Assembly: GCA_014529385.2 (NCBI GenBank)
Contig: CM043942.1
Span: 59,132,184 to 59,196,183, forward strand
From: Adiantum capillus-veneris
Taxonomy: Eukaryota > Streptophyta > Polypodiopsida > Polypodiales > Pteridaceae
Reading direction: 5' to 3'
DNA length: 64,000 nucleotides
Shown here: positions 1 to 11,840 of the stretch, piece by piece
How the letters are laid out: every line of letters begins with the position of its first letter
Numbering within the stretch: the first letter of the stretch is position 1
Translations under genes and position numbers: made by a program
The notes under the pieces: generated by a model
Told to the model about the DNA's origin: nothing
Databases searched by the model: none
What the model saw: only the letters and a program-made list of their open reading frames with translations

Positions 1-1756
1 AGTTTCATTAGCATACTCCATACCTTCCGATAGAGAAATAATAGCATCCATAATAAATCTATCTTTAATGAAACCTTTTTGTTCTTTGAGAATGATAGTG
101 TCCACTAGGGGGCTAAGTCTTCTGGCCAGTGCTAGAGCATAGATTTTATAGATAGAAGTCAGATAGGTATTGGGTCTCCAGTTGTTCAACTCCTCCTTGT
201 TGCCTTTTTTATGGAGGAGCTTGACCACCCCTGTATTAATACAGGCTGGAAGAGATCCTTTTTTAACAGCTTCTTCCCACACTAGCATCAGGTAAGGGGT
301 CACAAAATCTTTGTACATTTTAAAGAATTCATTTGGTACTCCATCTAACCCAGGAGACTTACCAACTTTCAATTTATCAGTGCATTCTTTGAGCTCCCCT
401 TCAGAGACAGGTGCTTCAAGGGAGATGGCCATTTTAGTTGGCACAATCTTCCCTCTTAGCAAGGCTATTTGTGCCCTTGCTTCTTGAGTCTTCTTGTCTC
501 TTATGGGAGCTTCAGAGAATACTTTGGTAAAGTGATCATGAGCTATGGTTAAGTTCTCCTTTTGGGTCTCGGCCAGGAGACCTCCCTGCCCCCTAAGGGG
601 GGGTATGAATTCCTTAGCCTTCTTCTTCTTTAGAAGCTAAAACATGTTTTTGGTAGGCCTGTCTATCTTACCAGCCCAGTATTCCCTAGTGCAAGCAAGG
701 GCACTGTTGGCTTCAATGATCTCTTCCAGCCTGAGTTCATTTCTAAGCTCAGTGAGTCTCTTAGAGGGGTAGTCAGAACTGGTTGAGCTTTTCTCCAGCA
801 TGGAGATCTCCCCATGTATCATCATTCTTCTTTTAGCTCTAAGGTCTTTGGCCATTTTTTTATACATGGTCAGAGTTTGTTGAATCTGATACAAAGCTAC
901 CTCCCAAGCTTTACCTGGGGTATATTAGTACAAAAAGCACAATGCAGAATGCTTTTACCTTTTCGTTTATGTAGTTTATACCCAACAAAGATTGATCTAG
1001 GTGAGACCAACCAGCTCTATATGTAGTATCAGATCTTAGCAGATCAAATATCATAGGCTTATGATCAGATAGTGTCAGAGAAGCATCAGTTTTGCATTTA
1101 ACTAACCAGTGATCCTGCAGTACATTGGATGACTTGTATACTCTGTCCAACCTAGCTGCCCTGAAGCATTCACCTACTTGGTTGTTGTTCCAAGTAAACC
1201 CACAGTCTTCTGATACATCTATTACATTCAAAGCATCCAATAAATCAAACCATCATAGCTTTTCTAAGCCTGCTATAGTTTGGCCAAGTGATCTTGACCT
1301 GTCAGAGATGTGTTCAACCATATTGAAATCACCTGCAAGAATGATGTTTTTGGGCAGACCTGCGAGCTCGTTCCCGGATAGGGAACGTTCAAAAATAGAT
1401 TTGGGAGCATAGACACTTACTATTGTGTAGTTGAAAGGATCTGCTAGGGTGACAGCAGTCCAAGTACTATTTGTTGAAGACTGGGAGCTGGATATTAGAT
1501 TGGACCATTTGGAAGCAGCCCCCAGAGCACAGTCTCCTTTGTCACCATTGTGGCTAGTGTAGAACCATTTGTATCCTAAACCAATTCAGTTAAGATTAAT
1601 TTCTAATGTCTTTCCTGCTACCTTAAGTTCCTGCAAACATAAAAAGTCAGGTTGCATAGATAAATCAGCAAGCCACTTCTTGATTAACATTGGCCTCGCT
1701 GCATCTGTAAGCCCTTTACAGTTCAAAGTAAGGCCTTTGAGATTAGGAAATTTCAT
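1..1756 (-). pseudogene. LINE ORF2: endonuclease and partial reverse transcriptase
   Basis: ORF2 starts with ATG at 1756-1754, overlapping the ORF1 stop. The endonuclease covers about 1740-950 with the expected motifs LQELK (Glu), GDFNMVEH (near 1330) and SDHKP (near 1060). After stops near 911 the reverse transcriptase begins; DGVPNEFFKMYKDFV, GVVKLLHKKG and LNNWRP can be read between about 360 and 170, and the LDKAYD and YADD boxes would lie beyond the window. At least one stop and a frame change near 910-640 make this a pseudogene. Role in a live element: nicking the target and target-primed reverse transcription. Confidence 0.8.
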
Positions 1757-3574
1757 TTTTTTGAATTCTTCTTTGGCTTAACCAGGGACACAGAGGCTCT
1801 GGTAGGATCAGTTGACTTTTCAACTTTTCTCTTATGCTTAGGAACCTTGAAGTTGGGCAGACTCTCTTCTTCTGCTTGTGACATCAAGATGTCCATAGAG
1901 GGGTTAGGTGTATTGTCTAGATCCATTTTCTTTTTTTGGTCTTCAATATCCAATTCCCTGGAAAATTTGAGCATTTCTTCTTAGGCCCCTTACTGTATAC
2001 CTTGAGTACTCTGTACATACTCCCCATCACTTTCTGCTTCAGATGAACTTGCTGAGTTGGTTAGTGGACTCGAGAAAGGCTCTTGCATCACCTTTTCTGG
2101 GACAGTGAGGATGTGCTTATCAGTGTTAGGGGAGGCTCCAGTGGCTTCTTTGCTTAGTTCTTCCCTAGGAGGTTCAGTAGGACTTGCAAATGGTTCAAAC
2201 ACATCCTCAAGCAAGACGTCAAAGTAGTTGTTGTTTGTAGAGGATTGGTCTTTTTTCTTGGCATTTTTATGCAAAGGCTTTTTGATAGCTTGTTGGGTGA
2301 CCTTTGGCTGCTGAGCTCTAGAGTCTTTATCTGGTTCATGTCTAGATTTTTCTTTGAGTAGGATGGGGCATTTCCTTATCAGGTGCCCTTGCTGATAGCA
2401 ATGAAAGCACGAGTTAGGTAAGTTTCTGTATAGAATTTTCTAATCATGCAAAAGTAGCCCAGCACAGTCTCTGATCGGGATTTTGGTCGGAGGAGTTCTT
2501 CTCGGATCTACTTCAATTAGGAGTTGGGGGTCCCATTTAGGGTTAATGCCTCCCCTTGACTTTTGTCCTCAAACCTTTCCAACAGAGTTCCCCAAATTAC
2601 GCAGCCAGGGGTAATACTCAACTGGAAAATCAGGGAAGTTGACCCAGACAGGCACCTTAGTAGGCTTTTCTCCTTTAGGGTTAACACCCTTGTACCATTT
2701 GTAGACGGATATGGGGGTGTTTTTAATGAGCCATTGTCCTTCCGAAATCACCTGCAGAGCATTGTTAGCATCTTCAAAGAAGAAGAGGTAGTAGTTATTC
2801 GAGAGATATTGAATATGATGAGGGTAAAGGTTTCTACTCTCCAAGTTGGAGGCTACCCAGGCTTTTAGGGAATCCAATGAAGGTCTAGGCCCATGGCACA
2901 GCCCTACATGACTACTCTATCTGACAGTTGGGAGAACTAAGCTTGGAGGCCCTGTTGCTTAATGACAATACCTTCTACAGCCTCGGGGGAGGTGTCATCT
3001 ATTGAGGCATCTTGATCTATGCCATGAGTGGCATTTTCAATTAGAGAATCTGATTTATCCCCATTAAAATTTCCTTCTATTTGTGCGACTATACGTGGGC
3101 CTTGCCATTGAAGGTCATGGGGTAGAGTGATGACAAAGGGGACATTAGGGTCTGGGAGGGGCTCACTGTCATCCAAGGGGAGACCTTCATGAATGTTCCA
3201 ATTTGGGCTATGGAATTTTGCCAAGAGAGGAAACATACCTGAATAGCCTTGATGCAACACATCGGTGAATGTCTTTTCCTGATGGCCTCAGCATACGACT
3301 GCTTGGGGGAGCTTGAAAATGATTGAAGAGGAGTTCTCTGCATGTGCTGCATGTTGCTTGTAAAAGCGGGAGAGACTATTTTGAAGCTTCCCCACTGAGC
3401 ATGCGGGATTTCCCCTAAATGTTTGAGCTGAGAATGAGCCTTGGGACTTCCGACCCTCTGCGGGTTTTTCTGGGAGTGGTCGATGCAAGCGGAAGAAGAG
3501 GGGATGGGGAGCTCCTTGTTGCGTGAGGGGTGAGGGACCGTGAGTCCATTCAGCAGAGCCTCATGCAAAGCCAT
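1753..3574 (-). pseudogene. LINE ORF1 (nucleic-acid-binding protein), frameshifted
   Basis: This is the RNA-binding ORF1 protein of the LINE. A likely start ATG lies at 3574-3572. An N-terminal SYAEAIRKR stretch near 3290 matches the SYAEAV stretch of the second LINE in this window. A DUF4283-like region lies at 2877-2569 (motifs GEKPTKVPVWVNFPDFP and EYYPWLRNLG). A zinc knuckle of form CX2CX4HX4C (CFHCYQQGHLIRKC) lies near 2415-2370. An acidic and basic tail follows to the TGA at 1755-1753. Frame changes near 3260, 2920 and 2000 break the reading frame into pieces. Expected role in a live copy is coating LINE RNA; this copy cannot make the whole protein. Confidence 0.75.
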
Positions 3575-3650
3575 GTCGCGACCCCCCCTCGGGGGGAGGG
3601 TGCGTGCGAGATAGGTGCAGAGATGGAGAGCCTGGGGGGAAGACAATAAG

Positions 3651-4149
3651 GGGTACAGAGGTTAGGTGCTTGCGAGTACGGCGACATGCAATTGGGAGCA
3701 AAGGCTCGTGATGCTCCTCCACTTTGATTATGTTGACTATCCTGTGTATTTGGCCATTTATTTGACGCCAGAAACAGCTGGTTTCACGGCATCACTTGCG
3801 CAAGCATCTACGTTGGAAATGGGTACAACAGTGGTTCTGATCCACGGTCGAGAACCTGAGTCTTCGCTTACCGAGATTCATGGATACAGCAGCAATAGAC
3901 CTGCTAGGAAGCGTGGTGCCGAGAATGTGAGTCTTCAACACTCGCATTTCGGGAGCACTGTGGTTCGTACCTCCACAGCGCGACCTGGAGGAGCCTTGGG
4001 AGCACTTGGTTATTCTCAACCCTCGGCCTCTGTGCATGCCATCACTCCTTGCCTTTCTTGTGTTAATAATCGTGATTAGTTTCTTGTGAGCAATAGCGAT
4101 TATTAAGTTGTGCAAATCTATAGCGATTATTAACCTTGTAAGCCAGCGT
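3651..4149. other. Spacer between two head-to-head LINEs
   Basis: The 5' ends of the minus-strand and plus-strand LINEs face each other here. An open frame covers 3666-4079 (plus), but it resembles no family I recognise and has no supporting motif. The stretch may hold 5' UTR or promoter sequence of either LINE. No gene called. Confidence 0.4.
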
Positions 4150-4327
4150 TTTCCCTCTCTCTCTTTTTTGTCTTTGCCTTAGTTGTGGAGTGGCTCCCTT
4201 GGCTAAGAACTTTTGAACTAAAAGTTTTTGCTTCTCAAAGTAACTGCATTCCTTATCACCGTCTTCAAGAAGCGATTTTAAGGTCTCCCTTTTGTGGCTG
4301 GGTGTCGGTGAGGCTCATCACTGCGCC

Positions 4328-5800
4328 ATGGCGATCTCGTCTAAGTTGTCCTACGCTGAAGCAGTGGCAAGCAAACAGAAGTCGATGAGCGAGCAACCCG
4401 ACTCTCTGAAGGCTATTGATCCAACAGGCGGCTCTGCGAAACAGGGCGCTAGCGGTCAAAGCTCCCTTGCTAATCTGAGCAAGGAGGAATTGAAACAAAG
4501 AAAGTCGCAGGTGGAAAAATACCTTGCGGCAATCCTTAGTGCACTATCTTTGAACAAAAGGTCACAGGAGGATGCTGGTGGAGTGATGAAAGGGGAAAGA
4601 GCTTTCCAAGCACTTAAGAAGGCGCTCCCACAGCGTGTAGAGGTGGAAGATGCCATTACGGTGGTTGTTCCCCCTGCCGTTGTGAAAATGTAACTTGCGG
4701 AGGTTGCCAATTCCACTATGGTAATCGGATTTTAGGGGAGAATTCCCAATAGAATTGAGTTCATTAACTGGCTCTGTAGCCCACTAGTTCTGAATCAGCA
4801 CGGCTCGGAAATGGTCACACAATCTATAGCAAAAGGATTCGTGTCAGTTCAGTTCAATGACAATGCATTGGCTGAGAGGGTTATGGCGAAAATCCCACTT
4901 TTCTTCAACCGCACACCGGTGTGTGTGCTCCCTGAATCTAACGAGGCATTCAAAGATCTTTGCCCAGTATGGGTGGAGTTTGTTAACCTCCCCGTATGGC
5001 TTAGGAAGAATTTGAAGGACCTTGCAGCTTCGCTTGGTGATCCACTATTTGTCCCATCTGCCAGAGCCTCAGGTGTAGCAGCAAACAAGGTCTGTATCTG
5101 GTGGGATCTACGGAAGCCACAACCAAAGAACTTGGTGGTAAATGTTGGGGCAGGTCTAAAGGTCGTTCCTCTGAACTTTGGCACCTTCTTCGGGGCCTGC
5201 TTCAAATGAAACAAATTCGGGCACTATGCGAGGGCGTGTCCCGTTGAGGTACTAAAGCCTACAAACCAGATGATGGAAAGAAGCGAAGTACAGGCTACCC
5301 CACAAGTCGGCACAAACGCAGTAGATCCAACAAAGAAGCCCAATGAAAATCTTGGCAAGGCAGAGGGTGCCCAAAATAAAGACAATTGGGGATAAACAAG
5401 CTCATGGCAACCGGAAATAAGGGCAAGAACACCCAAAGCTACCACTTTTCATCCATTGCTCAGCAAAACGAACAATCACCCTAGTAATACAAAAGATCGT
5501 AACGTCTTCAACTCTTAGGTTTAAAGATGAGGGTTGGCAACAAGTATCTTATATCTCATGTAAACGGTTCAAAGCGTAGGCTAGGGCCTTGGGACAAATC
5601 AAAGGTCTCCAGCCGGATTTCCCAAAGCCTTCTCTCCTGTATGACAACTTATTCGAAGTTTTGGGGAATACTAATCAAGAGGACCTTTTCACTTTCAAGC
5701 TGGATATCTTGTAGGTTTTAGTAGAAAAGGAGCCAATGGAAGAGGACAACCTGAATGGGAACTCTGTGGAAGAGTTCCTGGAGGTAGAAGAATTTGTCCC
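4328..5800 (+). pseudogene. LINE ORF1 with DUF4283 region and broken zinc knuckle
   Basis: Starts MAISSKLSYAEAVASKQ at 4328. The first open block ends at a TAA at 4691-4693. The DUF4283-like region follows at 4811-5209 (CPVWVEFVNLPVWLRKNL). The zinc knuckle should be at about 5186-5235 with spacing CX2CX4HX4C. The first Cys, the His and the last Cys are present (ACF, GHYARAC), but the codon for the second Cys reads TGA (5207-5209), so the motif is cut by a stop where a single base change from TGC or TGT would suffice. The region 5240-5800 is open only in fragments. Confidence 0.75.
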
Positions 5801-5809
5801 CCTTTCCCA

Positions 5810-7497
5810 ATGATGGATACTCTCTCTATTCAATCTTGGAATGTGAAGGGATTAAAAACCAGGCAGAAGGGCACTCTGTTCTGGGAAGAAGTGAAGAAAG
5901 AGAAGGTAGTCAATTGTTGGGCCATCGAAGAGCACCATTTGGATGCTTGTAGGAAGAGAAAACAGGTTGTAGAAAAAAAACTTATTTTCTATGGGGAAGG
6001 AAGTGACTGCTTCAGTGGTGTCTTATTTATTGCGGACAGAGATTTGGAGCCAAAGACTGTTAAACCACCCCTCCGGAAGAGTCCTTAGTGTTCGAATCAG
6101 GTGGGACGATCATCCTATCACCATTGTAAATGTATATGACCCTTGCAATGAAAAGGATAGAGCTAAACTGTGGATGCAGCTCAAGGATACTCCGATCGAA
6201 GGGGAGTGGCTGATGTTGGAGATTTCAATATGGTTGAGAAAAACAAGGATAGAACAGGCTCCGCCAATATATTGGCTGGCTTAGAAAAGTCTAAATGGCT
6301 GAGCTTATGTGAGAAGTGGGCCATGATTGACTTGTGGGAAGTGGGCCCTTGAAAAAACATGCCTGGGTTCACATACACGAGCCTTCAGTATGCCCGGAGT
6401 TCCTCTCGGCTGGACAAATGCTATTGCTCTCATCAAGCTGACTGGATTTCATCGATGTTATAGATGAAGGTAATCTCAACAAAAAGCCTTTCCGACCACA
6501 TGCCATTACACTTACAACTCAAGAAAGATAAAGGGGGGGGGGGGGGGGGGGCAATTCTTGGGAGGGGAGAAAAGCTCCTTCTTACAGGGACACCTATTCA
6601 AAGATCCTCTCTTCAGAAGCATCACCAAGAAAGCACTGGGAAAGCTCAAGAAAGATGTGGGGATTAATAAACCTAGTGCTTGGAATCTATTTGTTCAGAG
6701 TGTACAAAAAGCAATCGAAACTTCGGGTCCTCGGGTTACAAAAGCCAATGAGACACATATCAAACACCTCACAGAGGAGGTAGCGCATTTAGCCTCTAGA
6801 AAGGCTGCCGGACTGGCTACCGAGGAGGACCACAAGCGATGGCTTGAAGCTAAGTCTCACTTGGCCAACAAACAGCTAGAGGAAATCAAGAAGGTGAGAT
6901 TTCTCTCTAGGGAAACGTTCCTTCAACCAGAGCCTACTAACCAAGCACATTTTTTTAGGGCTTTGAAGGTGAGGAAGAGTGGAGGCCGCATGCAAGTGCT
7001 CGATGATGAGAAAGGGAATACAATTCAAAACCAAGATGAGATGGCTGGACTTATGCTCAATTGTCTCAACCAGATTATCGGCCAGTCAGAGACCCAATCT
7101 CAGGAAGTGGAAGAAGCCCGAGCATCCTTACTTGAGAGTGTTGAAAAGAAGGTTCCCCAGGAGGAAGCCAACCGCATGAAATTGGCCTTTTCTGAAGAGA
7201 AATGCTCAGCGGCACTTAAAGATCTTGGCAATGAAAAGTCCCCCAGCTCGGATGGACTGACGACTGGATTCTTGAGGGAATTCTGGGATGATCTCAAGGG
7301 TCCAGTCACACGGATGGCCATTCAAGCGATTTCCAAAGAGTCGTTGGATGCAAGTGTGAAGAGAGGGCTTATTAAGCCCATCCCCAAACAGATCTGTTGC
7401 TCTCAACTTAAACATTGGCGTCCCATTACGATGATGTCAATAGCGTACTAAATTATTTCCAAGGTGGTAGCTCTCAGACTTGCCCCCCTCTTGAGTT
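5810..7497 (+). pseudogene. LINE ORF2, part 1: endonuclease and start of reverse transcriptase
   Basis: Begins with ATGATG at 5810. Endonuclease motifs seen across frames: IQSWNVKGL (5825), AIEEHHLD, TIVNVYDP (6125), GDFNMVEKN (6220) and SDHMPLHLQ (6495). A run of G residues at about 6533-6551 lies just after the endonuclease. The longest open block, 6558-7451, covers the linker and the early reverse transcriptase (EKSPSSDGL, GLIKPIPKQ, HWRPITMMS), ending at a TAA where the related copy at 62.3 kb reads AYKIISKV. Frameshifts near 6085 and 6205 and stops near 6350 and 6460 disable it. The solo LTR interrupts the gene right after the LLS-coding region. Confidence 0.8.
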
Positions 7498-7764
7498 TGT
7501 TAAGTATGGAGCCTGATTTACCCTTGTAATTTTCTGTGGTAAAAGCGCACATTTGTAAGGCCCCCATTATGAGGAGAAGCCATCGTGCGTGAAGGAAAAT
7601 CACTCACTGGAAACCAAAATTTTCACGGACAAGAATCAGGGGCAACTTTAAAGGCCTCGGGGGCGGAGGCCCCCGAGACTTATTTTTTCGCCGGAATATT
7701 CTTTTTCGCCGGAATATTATGGCCGGACGGCGGTCGGAAAGTGGTCGGAAAACAACCGGTCGGT

Positions 7765-7893
7765 TGGCCGGTGGCCGGTAGTCAATGGCCGATGGCCGGT
7801 GGTCGGAAGTCAATGGCCGGTGGCCGGTGTTGGAAGTCAATGGCCGGTGGTCGGAAGTCAATGGCCGGTGGCCGGTGGCCGGTGGCCGAATTC
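7765..7893 (+). repeat. GGCCGGTGG-type minisatellite in the solo LTR
   Basis: Short degenerate tandem units built from GGTCGGAAGTCAATGGCC and GGTGGCCGGT repeat about six times. They lie in the U3 part of the solo LTR, upstream of its TATA box. Open reading frames across it are by-products of the repeat. Confidence 0.8.
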
Positions 7894-8018
7894 AAAAGCG
7901 GACTTGTCTTCTCAAGGACGGCCACACATGGGCGGATTGGAGGGTCCGATTTGGACTTATTCGCACAAGGGCGGCTACACATGGTTGTCTCTCATAAGAG
8001 AGGGCAGCCCTTTTGGCC

Positions 8019-8026
8019 TATAAAAG
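8019..8026 (+). promoter_or_regulatory. TATA box of the solo LTR
   Basis: TATAAAAG in the context GGCCTATAAAAGGAGGCC, about 310 bp before the LTR end, fits a U3 core promoter. Transcription would start about 30 bp downstream and read toward the LINE reverse transcriptase remnant. Confidence 0.6.
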
Positions 8027-8343
8027 GAGGCCATTTCTACACACATTTCATAGTGTGTGAAGTTGATGCAAGAAGGTGAGTGTGAGGAGGTGAGAGTGAA
8101 GCAAGGCGGGAGCTCCCTTAAGGGTATAATCCCTTTGTAAACTACTTCTTGTTTTGAAGTACTAAAGCCATTGAGTGGCTGCTTTCCCATGGACGTAACC
8201 CACATTGGGTGAACCACGTATATCGTGTGTACTCTCTCTCTCTCTCTCTCTACTCTATAATCTCGTGTATATAAATCTGTCTCTCTCCATTAAGTAATCT
8301 ACTCAATTATCTATTTAGCTACGTCTTATTTCCTAACAGAGTT

Positions 8344-10473
8344 GGTTAATCTCTCCCCATCAACACGGGTTCATTAAAGGGAGATCTATATATGACAATA
8401 TCTTGGCAGCAATGGTAGGAATTGAGTATGCATCCTTCTCAAAGCAAGAGGGCATCTTGCTGCAACTGGACCTTGACAAAGCCTATGACAGAATACTATG
8501 GTCCTATTTAGAAGAATTCATGGGAGATCTATGCTTTGGGCCTCCCCTTTATCGCCTCATATGCACACTAGGCGTTGGCAGCCAATCAGAGCTCTTGTTC
8601 AATGACAAAATTGTAGGCTTTTTTGAGGTTAAAAGGTCTATTAAGCAAAGATGTCCCCTGGTCCCCTTGATGTTCGCCATCGGGTTGCATCTTCTCATTA
8701 CGATGCTTGAATCTAGTGTTACGGGGGGAGAGATTCAAGGCCTGGCATTATTGGGCAACGACCAGCTACTGGCCAAAATGTTTGCAGATGATTCACTCCT
8801 TTTCTTGAAGGCGTGCCCTCAAGTGGTCAGGAGAGATCTGGAGATTGTGCAAACATTTGTCGTGGCCTCGGAATCCAGGTGCAATATAGAGAAGTCAAGG
8901 CTTATCTTCCTGTCAGAGAACGACTCTTTTGAACCTTCAGTCTGGACAGGAGAGATTATCTCAAAAGGGAGTGTTTTCAAACACCTGGGAGCCCCCATAG
9001 GGGTGGAAGTAACCACAGACAAATACTTCAATGGGTCCTTGAAAATGAGAAGATGGGAGTTTGTTCTCCTCCCCTTCCAAAGACGGATTAGAGTGATTAA
9101 CTCTTTTATGATCGCGTATATTGCTTTCCTCATCCCCGTGCTTAAGATGGCCAAGTGTCACTGGAAAGAATTCTTAAAAACAGTTTTCTTTATGAAAACA
9201 GCACAAAAACCTCCTGGCCATGGTAGTGGGCTAGATGGGAGGTGGTTGCTCACCCGGTAGACCAAGGAGGGTTTGGCATTCTTAACCCTGTATCCCATGC
9301 TGAGGCCATGTGTGCCAAATTTATGGTCTCATTGCTAAACAGGACCAAGCCTGGACTATCATGACCAAGGAAATGCTTGATGCAGTAAAACTAGATCGAA
9401 AGGGAGAAAGTGGAAGGAGGTTGTGATGCAAGACAAACTTCTCGCCCCGAGGTGGTCTTATCTTATTAGATCTGGTGGACTCTCCGAGGAACTGATGAGG
9501 AAGTGCAAAAGAGTAGCTGAGGCTTTAGAATGGGGGGAAGAAACCAAGATACTTTAAGAACTCCATTTTGCACTGGTCCCCTTGGCTCTCTAAAATATTG
9601 GGGCTGCCACAAAGCCCCTATTGGATAGAAATGGCCAGGAATGTGAATAATAAGGGGCTCATTCGACTAGAGCAATTCTGGGATGGTAACAGTAAGTGCT
9701 GGAAAACTGCTGATTCTATAGCAATCCAATTTCAGTTGAATCGCTTTGAGTTATTACTAGTATACAGGGTATTAAAAGAGATTGATAAGGTGGTGATGCC
9801 AATCTGTGAATCCAATTTTGAATGGGGCGCTTGGAGATGTCCCGGGAGTAGCCTCTTTTGGAAACCACATTCTAAAGGCATTTACCATGCATTAATGTAC
9901 GAGGCTAACTGGTGTAGCCCCCTCAACAATTTATGGAAGAGGCACTGGACGGAAAAATGGTGGGAGAGAGTCATGGAGAACATCCGGAAGCCAAGGTGGC
10001 CTCAGTATATGAAAGTATTTCTATGGAAAGTGATATAGGGTGCTCTGTCGAGACGGGCGTAAAGATACAAGAAAGAGGAATCAGGTACGATCGCTGCTCG
10101 GGGTGCAGAATAGCTACTGAAGACCTAGCCCACCTTTTCATGGGATGCCAGGCTATTAGTGGCATGGATGGGAAAATATGCAAGTGGATTCAAAGGACAT
10201 GGAAAATTAAGCTTCAAGACTGATCTGCTCTTTGGTAGTAACAGGATGGGTAGTCCTACTCTCCTTGTATGCACTCAAACAATGAGATACTACTTCTTTC
10301 ACCATATTTGGCAAGCAATGAACCGCCACGTGTTTGAGGGGGATCTGGCTGTGGCAAGCTTTTGTGAAATCATACAAGAGAGCAAAGGGACGATCCACAT
10401 GATCCAAGGCAAACAAGCCTCAGAGGATTGGTATAGAACCATACATGTCATGATGACAACTTGTAATAAGTAA
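8344..10473 (+). pseudogene. LINE ORF2, part 2: reverse transcriptase and C-terminal zinc region
   Basis: Continuation of the ORF2 interrupted by the solo LTR. The reverse transcriptase reads HQHGFIK, then QLDLDKAYDRI (about 8460), then FADDSLLF (about 8780; the YADD box with Phe in place of Tyr) and FKHLGAPIG (8970). The thumb region and C-terminal part follow in broken frames (9568-10038, 9933-10223). A zf-RVT-like region has CSGCRIATEDLAHLFMGC at about 10100-10150. Stops at 9258 and elsewhere, with frame changes near 9180 and 10030, make it non-functional. The gene ends near 10473 before a short 3' UTR and poly(A). Confidence 0.8.
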
Positions 10474-10635
10474 AACTTTGGAGTAGTTGTGGTCTCTGTG
10501 TCAAGTAGAAAACTAGTAATCTTCTGACCCTTAAGGCTCGGTTTGAGCTTGAGGTTGGTGTATTTTTATAATGTTCTTAATACTATGCACTCACAATTGT
10601 GAGTTTTGCAAAGAAAAAAAAAAGATGTCTTAAGG

Positions 10636-11840
10636 CTTTGAGTTTCTTACAAATTGGAGGCTATCTGGCTGTTGACTCTCAATAATCTCCTTTGAATTGA
10701 TTGCTTACCTGCATTACATATAGCAAGTGTCAGTCCAATGGCTAGATTACAAGAGTTACTGAATAAGGCCTCACATCTATGAGTCCAACACTTCCATAAT
10801 GTCTCCATTCTTATGGAAGCCCAACGATCCCAAGTACATCCCACTAAGTCCCCTAGCAGAAGGTTCTTCCATCGTATGTCCCACCTAGTGGACCTATCTA
10901 TGCATTCCTTCAAGGGCTTTAGAGCTTTGTGAACTAGAGGGCAAGTCATGAATACATGCAATAGGTCTTCAGGCCCCCCCCATCTGGGGTAGAGGCTATA
11001 CCATTGACCCCATCTAAGAGCTTTTGGTCGAGTCCATATGGATTTGTGTAAGAGCAACGATGCCAGGTATGGCTTTTCGAGTTCTATAGTGTTCAGCTAG
11101 AGCTTGGAGAATAGGACAGTCCACTGCTTCCTATTTAACTGGCAACTCCCATCTGAGGTTGAGTTTAATATGCATGGAAGGAGAGGATTCAAGGTAAGGG
11201 ATAGGGAGAATCTTCTTATGAGTGTGCCACTAAAGACTATGAGTGGTGGGAGCTCTCTAAATGTGGATAACCCAAATCTATGTAAGATGCCAAAGGCTCA
11301 ATCTCTGACCACCTAGCTCCAGAAGATTGTATTGTTGTGTAAGTAAAGCTCTATATATCCGCGTATGAAGATTTGAATCCCATAGATTCATCCAACTCTT
11401 GATACCCTGCTTATGTAATTTTAGAGCTAGTGTTGATTGATCATGAGAAATAGGGGGAAGAGGGACAACTAGCCACCAAATTGAATCAAATCTATGCACA
11501 CCCAAAGTTCTCTTGGTATCTTGGCCAGATATAGTTTGTGCCTTGAGCTTATTCCATGCTTTCCAAATGGACTGTACCAAGGGAGATCTTTTAGGGATGA
11601 TACTATATGGCCTCACTATGATGCCGTTAAACCACATATGTGATCCTTTCCCATTTTGCAGCTCGTTTACACCATTGCTACCTTGTTGCTTATGTCCTTT
11701 TGTTTTGGCCCCTCGTATTCCCATTTCCAAAGAATCCTTGGATATGTTGGGATGGCAATAGTATATGCAATGAAACAAAGTGTCGGCACCCATTTTTGTA
11801 CCCAACATGAGCCTCATGGACCAACCACACACATTTATTG
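10636..11840 (-). mobile_element. LINE ORF2 3' fragment (zf-RVT region)
   Basis: Two open blocks on the minus strand, 11832-11278 and 11057-10647, encode the C-terminal part of a plant LINE ORF2: WKAWNKLKAQTISGQ, then a zinc-binding segment (RWGGPEDLLHVFMTCPLVH near 10980) typical of zf-RVT. It lies tail to tail with the LINE ending at 10624. The reverse transcriptase core is missing, so this is a remnant. It could belong to the same family as the LINE at 1-3650, but the two do not overlap, so this cannot be tested here. Confidence 0.7.

Larger units (their letters stand above)
1..3650 (-). mobile_element. LINE (L1-like non-LTR retrotransposon), 3' part cut by window edge
   Basis: Read on the minus strand this is a plant L1-type LINE: ORF1 with a DUF4283-like region and a CCHC zinc knuckle, then ORF2 with an apurinic endonuclease and the start of reverse transcriptase. 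The element enters the window at its 5' side near 3650 and leaves at position 1 inside the reverse transcriptase. The ORF1 stop and ORF2 start overlap as ATGA at 1753-1756. Several frame breaks show it is not an active copy. The exact 5' end is uncertain because no target duplication can be seen. Confidence 0.85.
7498..8338 (+). mobile_element. Solo LTR inserted in the LINE, TSD GAGTT
   Basis: An 841-bp block starts TGTTAAG and ends CCTAACA, so it has the TG...CA ends and short terminal inverted repeat (TGTTA/TAACA) of an LTR. It is flanked by a perfect 5-bp direct repeat, GAGTT, at 7493-7497 and 8339-8343. Removing it and one GAGTT restores the sequence seen uninterrupted at 62396-62415 in the related LINE. 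No internal retroelement sequence remains, so this is a solo LTR left by LTR-LTR recombination. The orientation is taken from a TATA box. No second copy of this LTR was noticed in the window. Confidence 0.93.
4150..10624 (+). mobile_element. LINE (L1-like), nearly full length, split by a solo LTR
   Basis: Plus-strand LINE with ORF1 (4328 to about 5800), ORF2 (5810-10473 with interruption) and a poly(A)-like tail at 10611-10624. The same family recurs at 60971-64000. The homology runs continuously from 6061 to 7497 and again from 8344 onward, proving that 7498-8343 was inserted later. The 5' end near 4150 is an estimate. Multiple stops and frameshifts make it inactive. Confidence 0.85.

Noticed and set aside
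3666-4079. Possible 137-residue protein between the two LINEs
   Set aside because: No recognisable motif, and it is overlapped by an equally long open frame on the other strand.
7585-8079. Possible 164-residue protein in the solo LTR
   Set aside because: It is composed mainly of the GGCCGGTGG minisatellite and lies wholly within an LTR.
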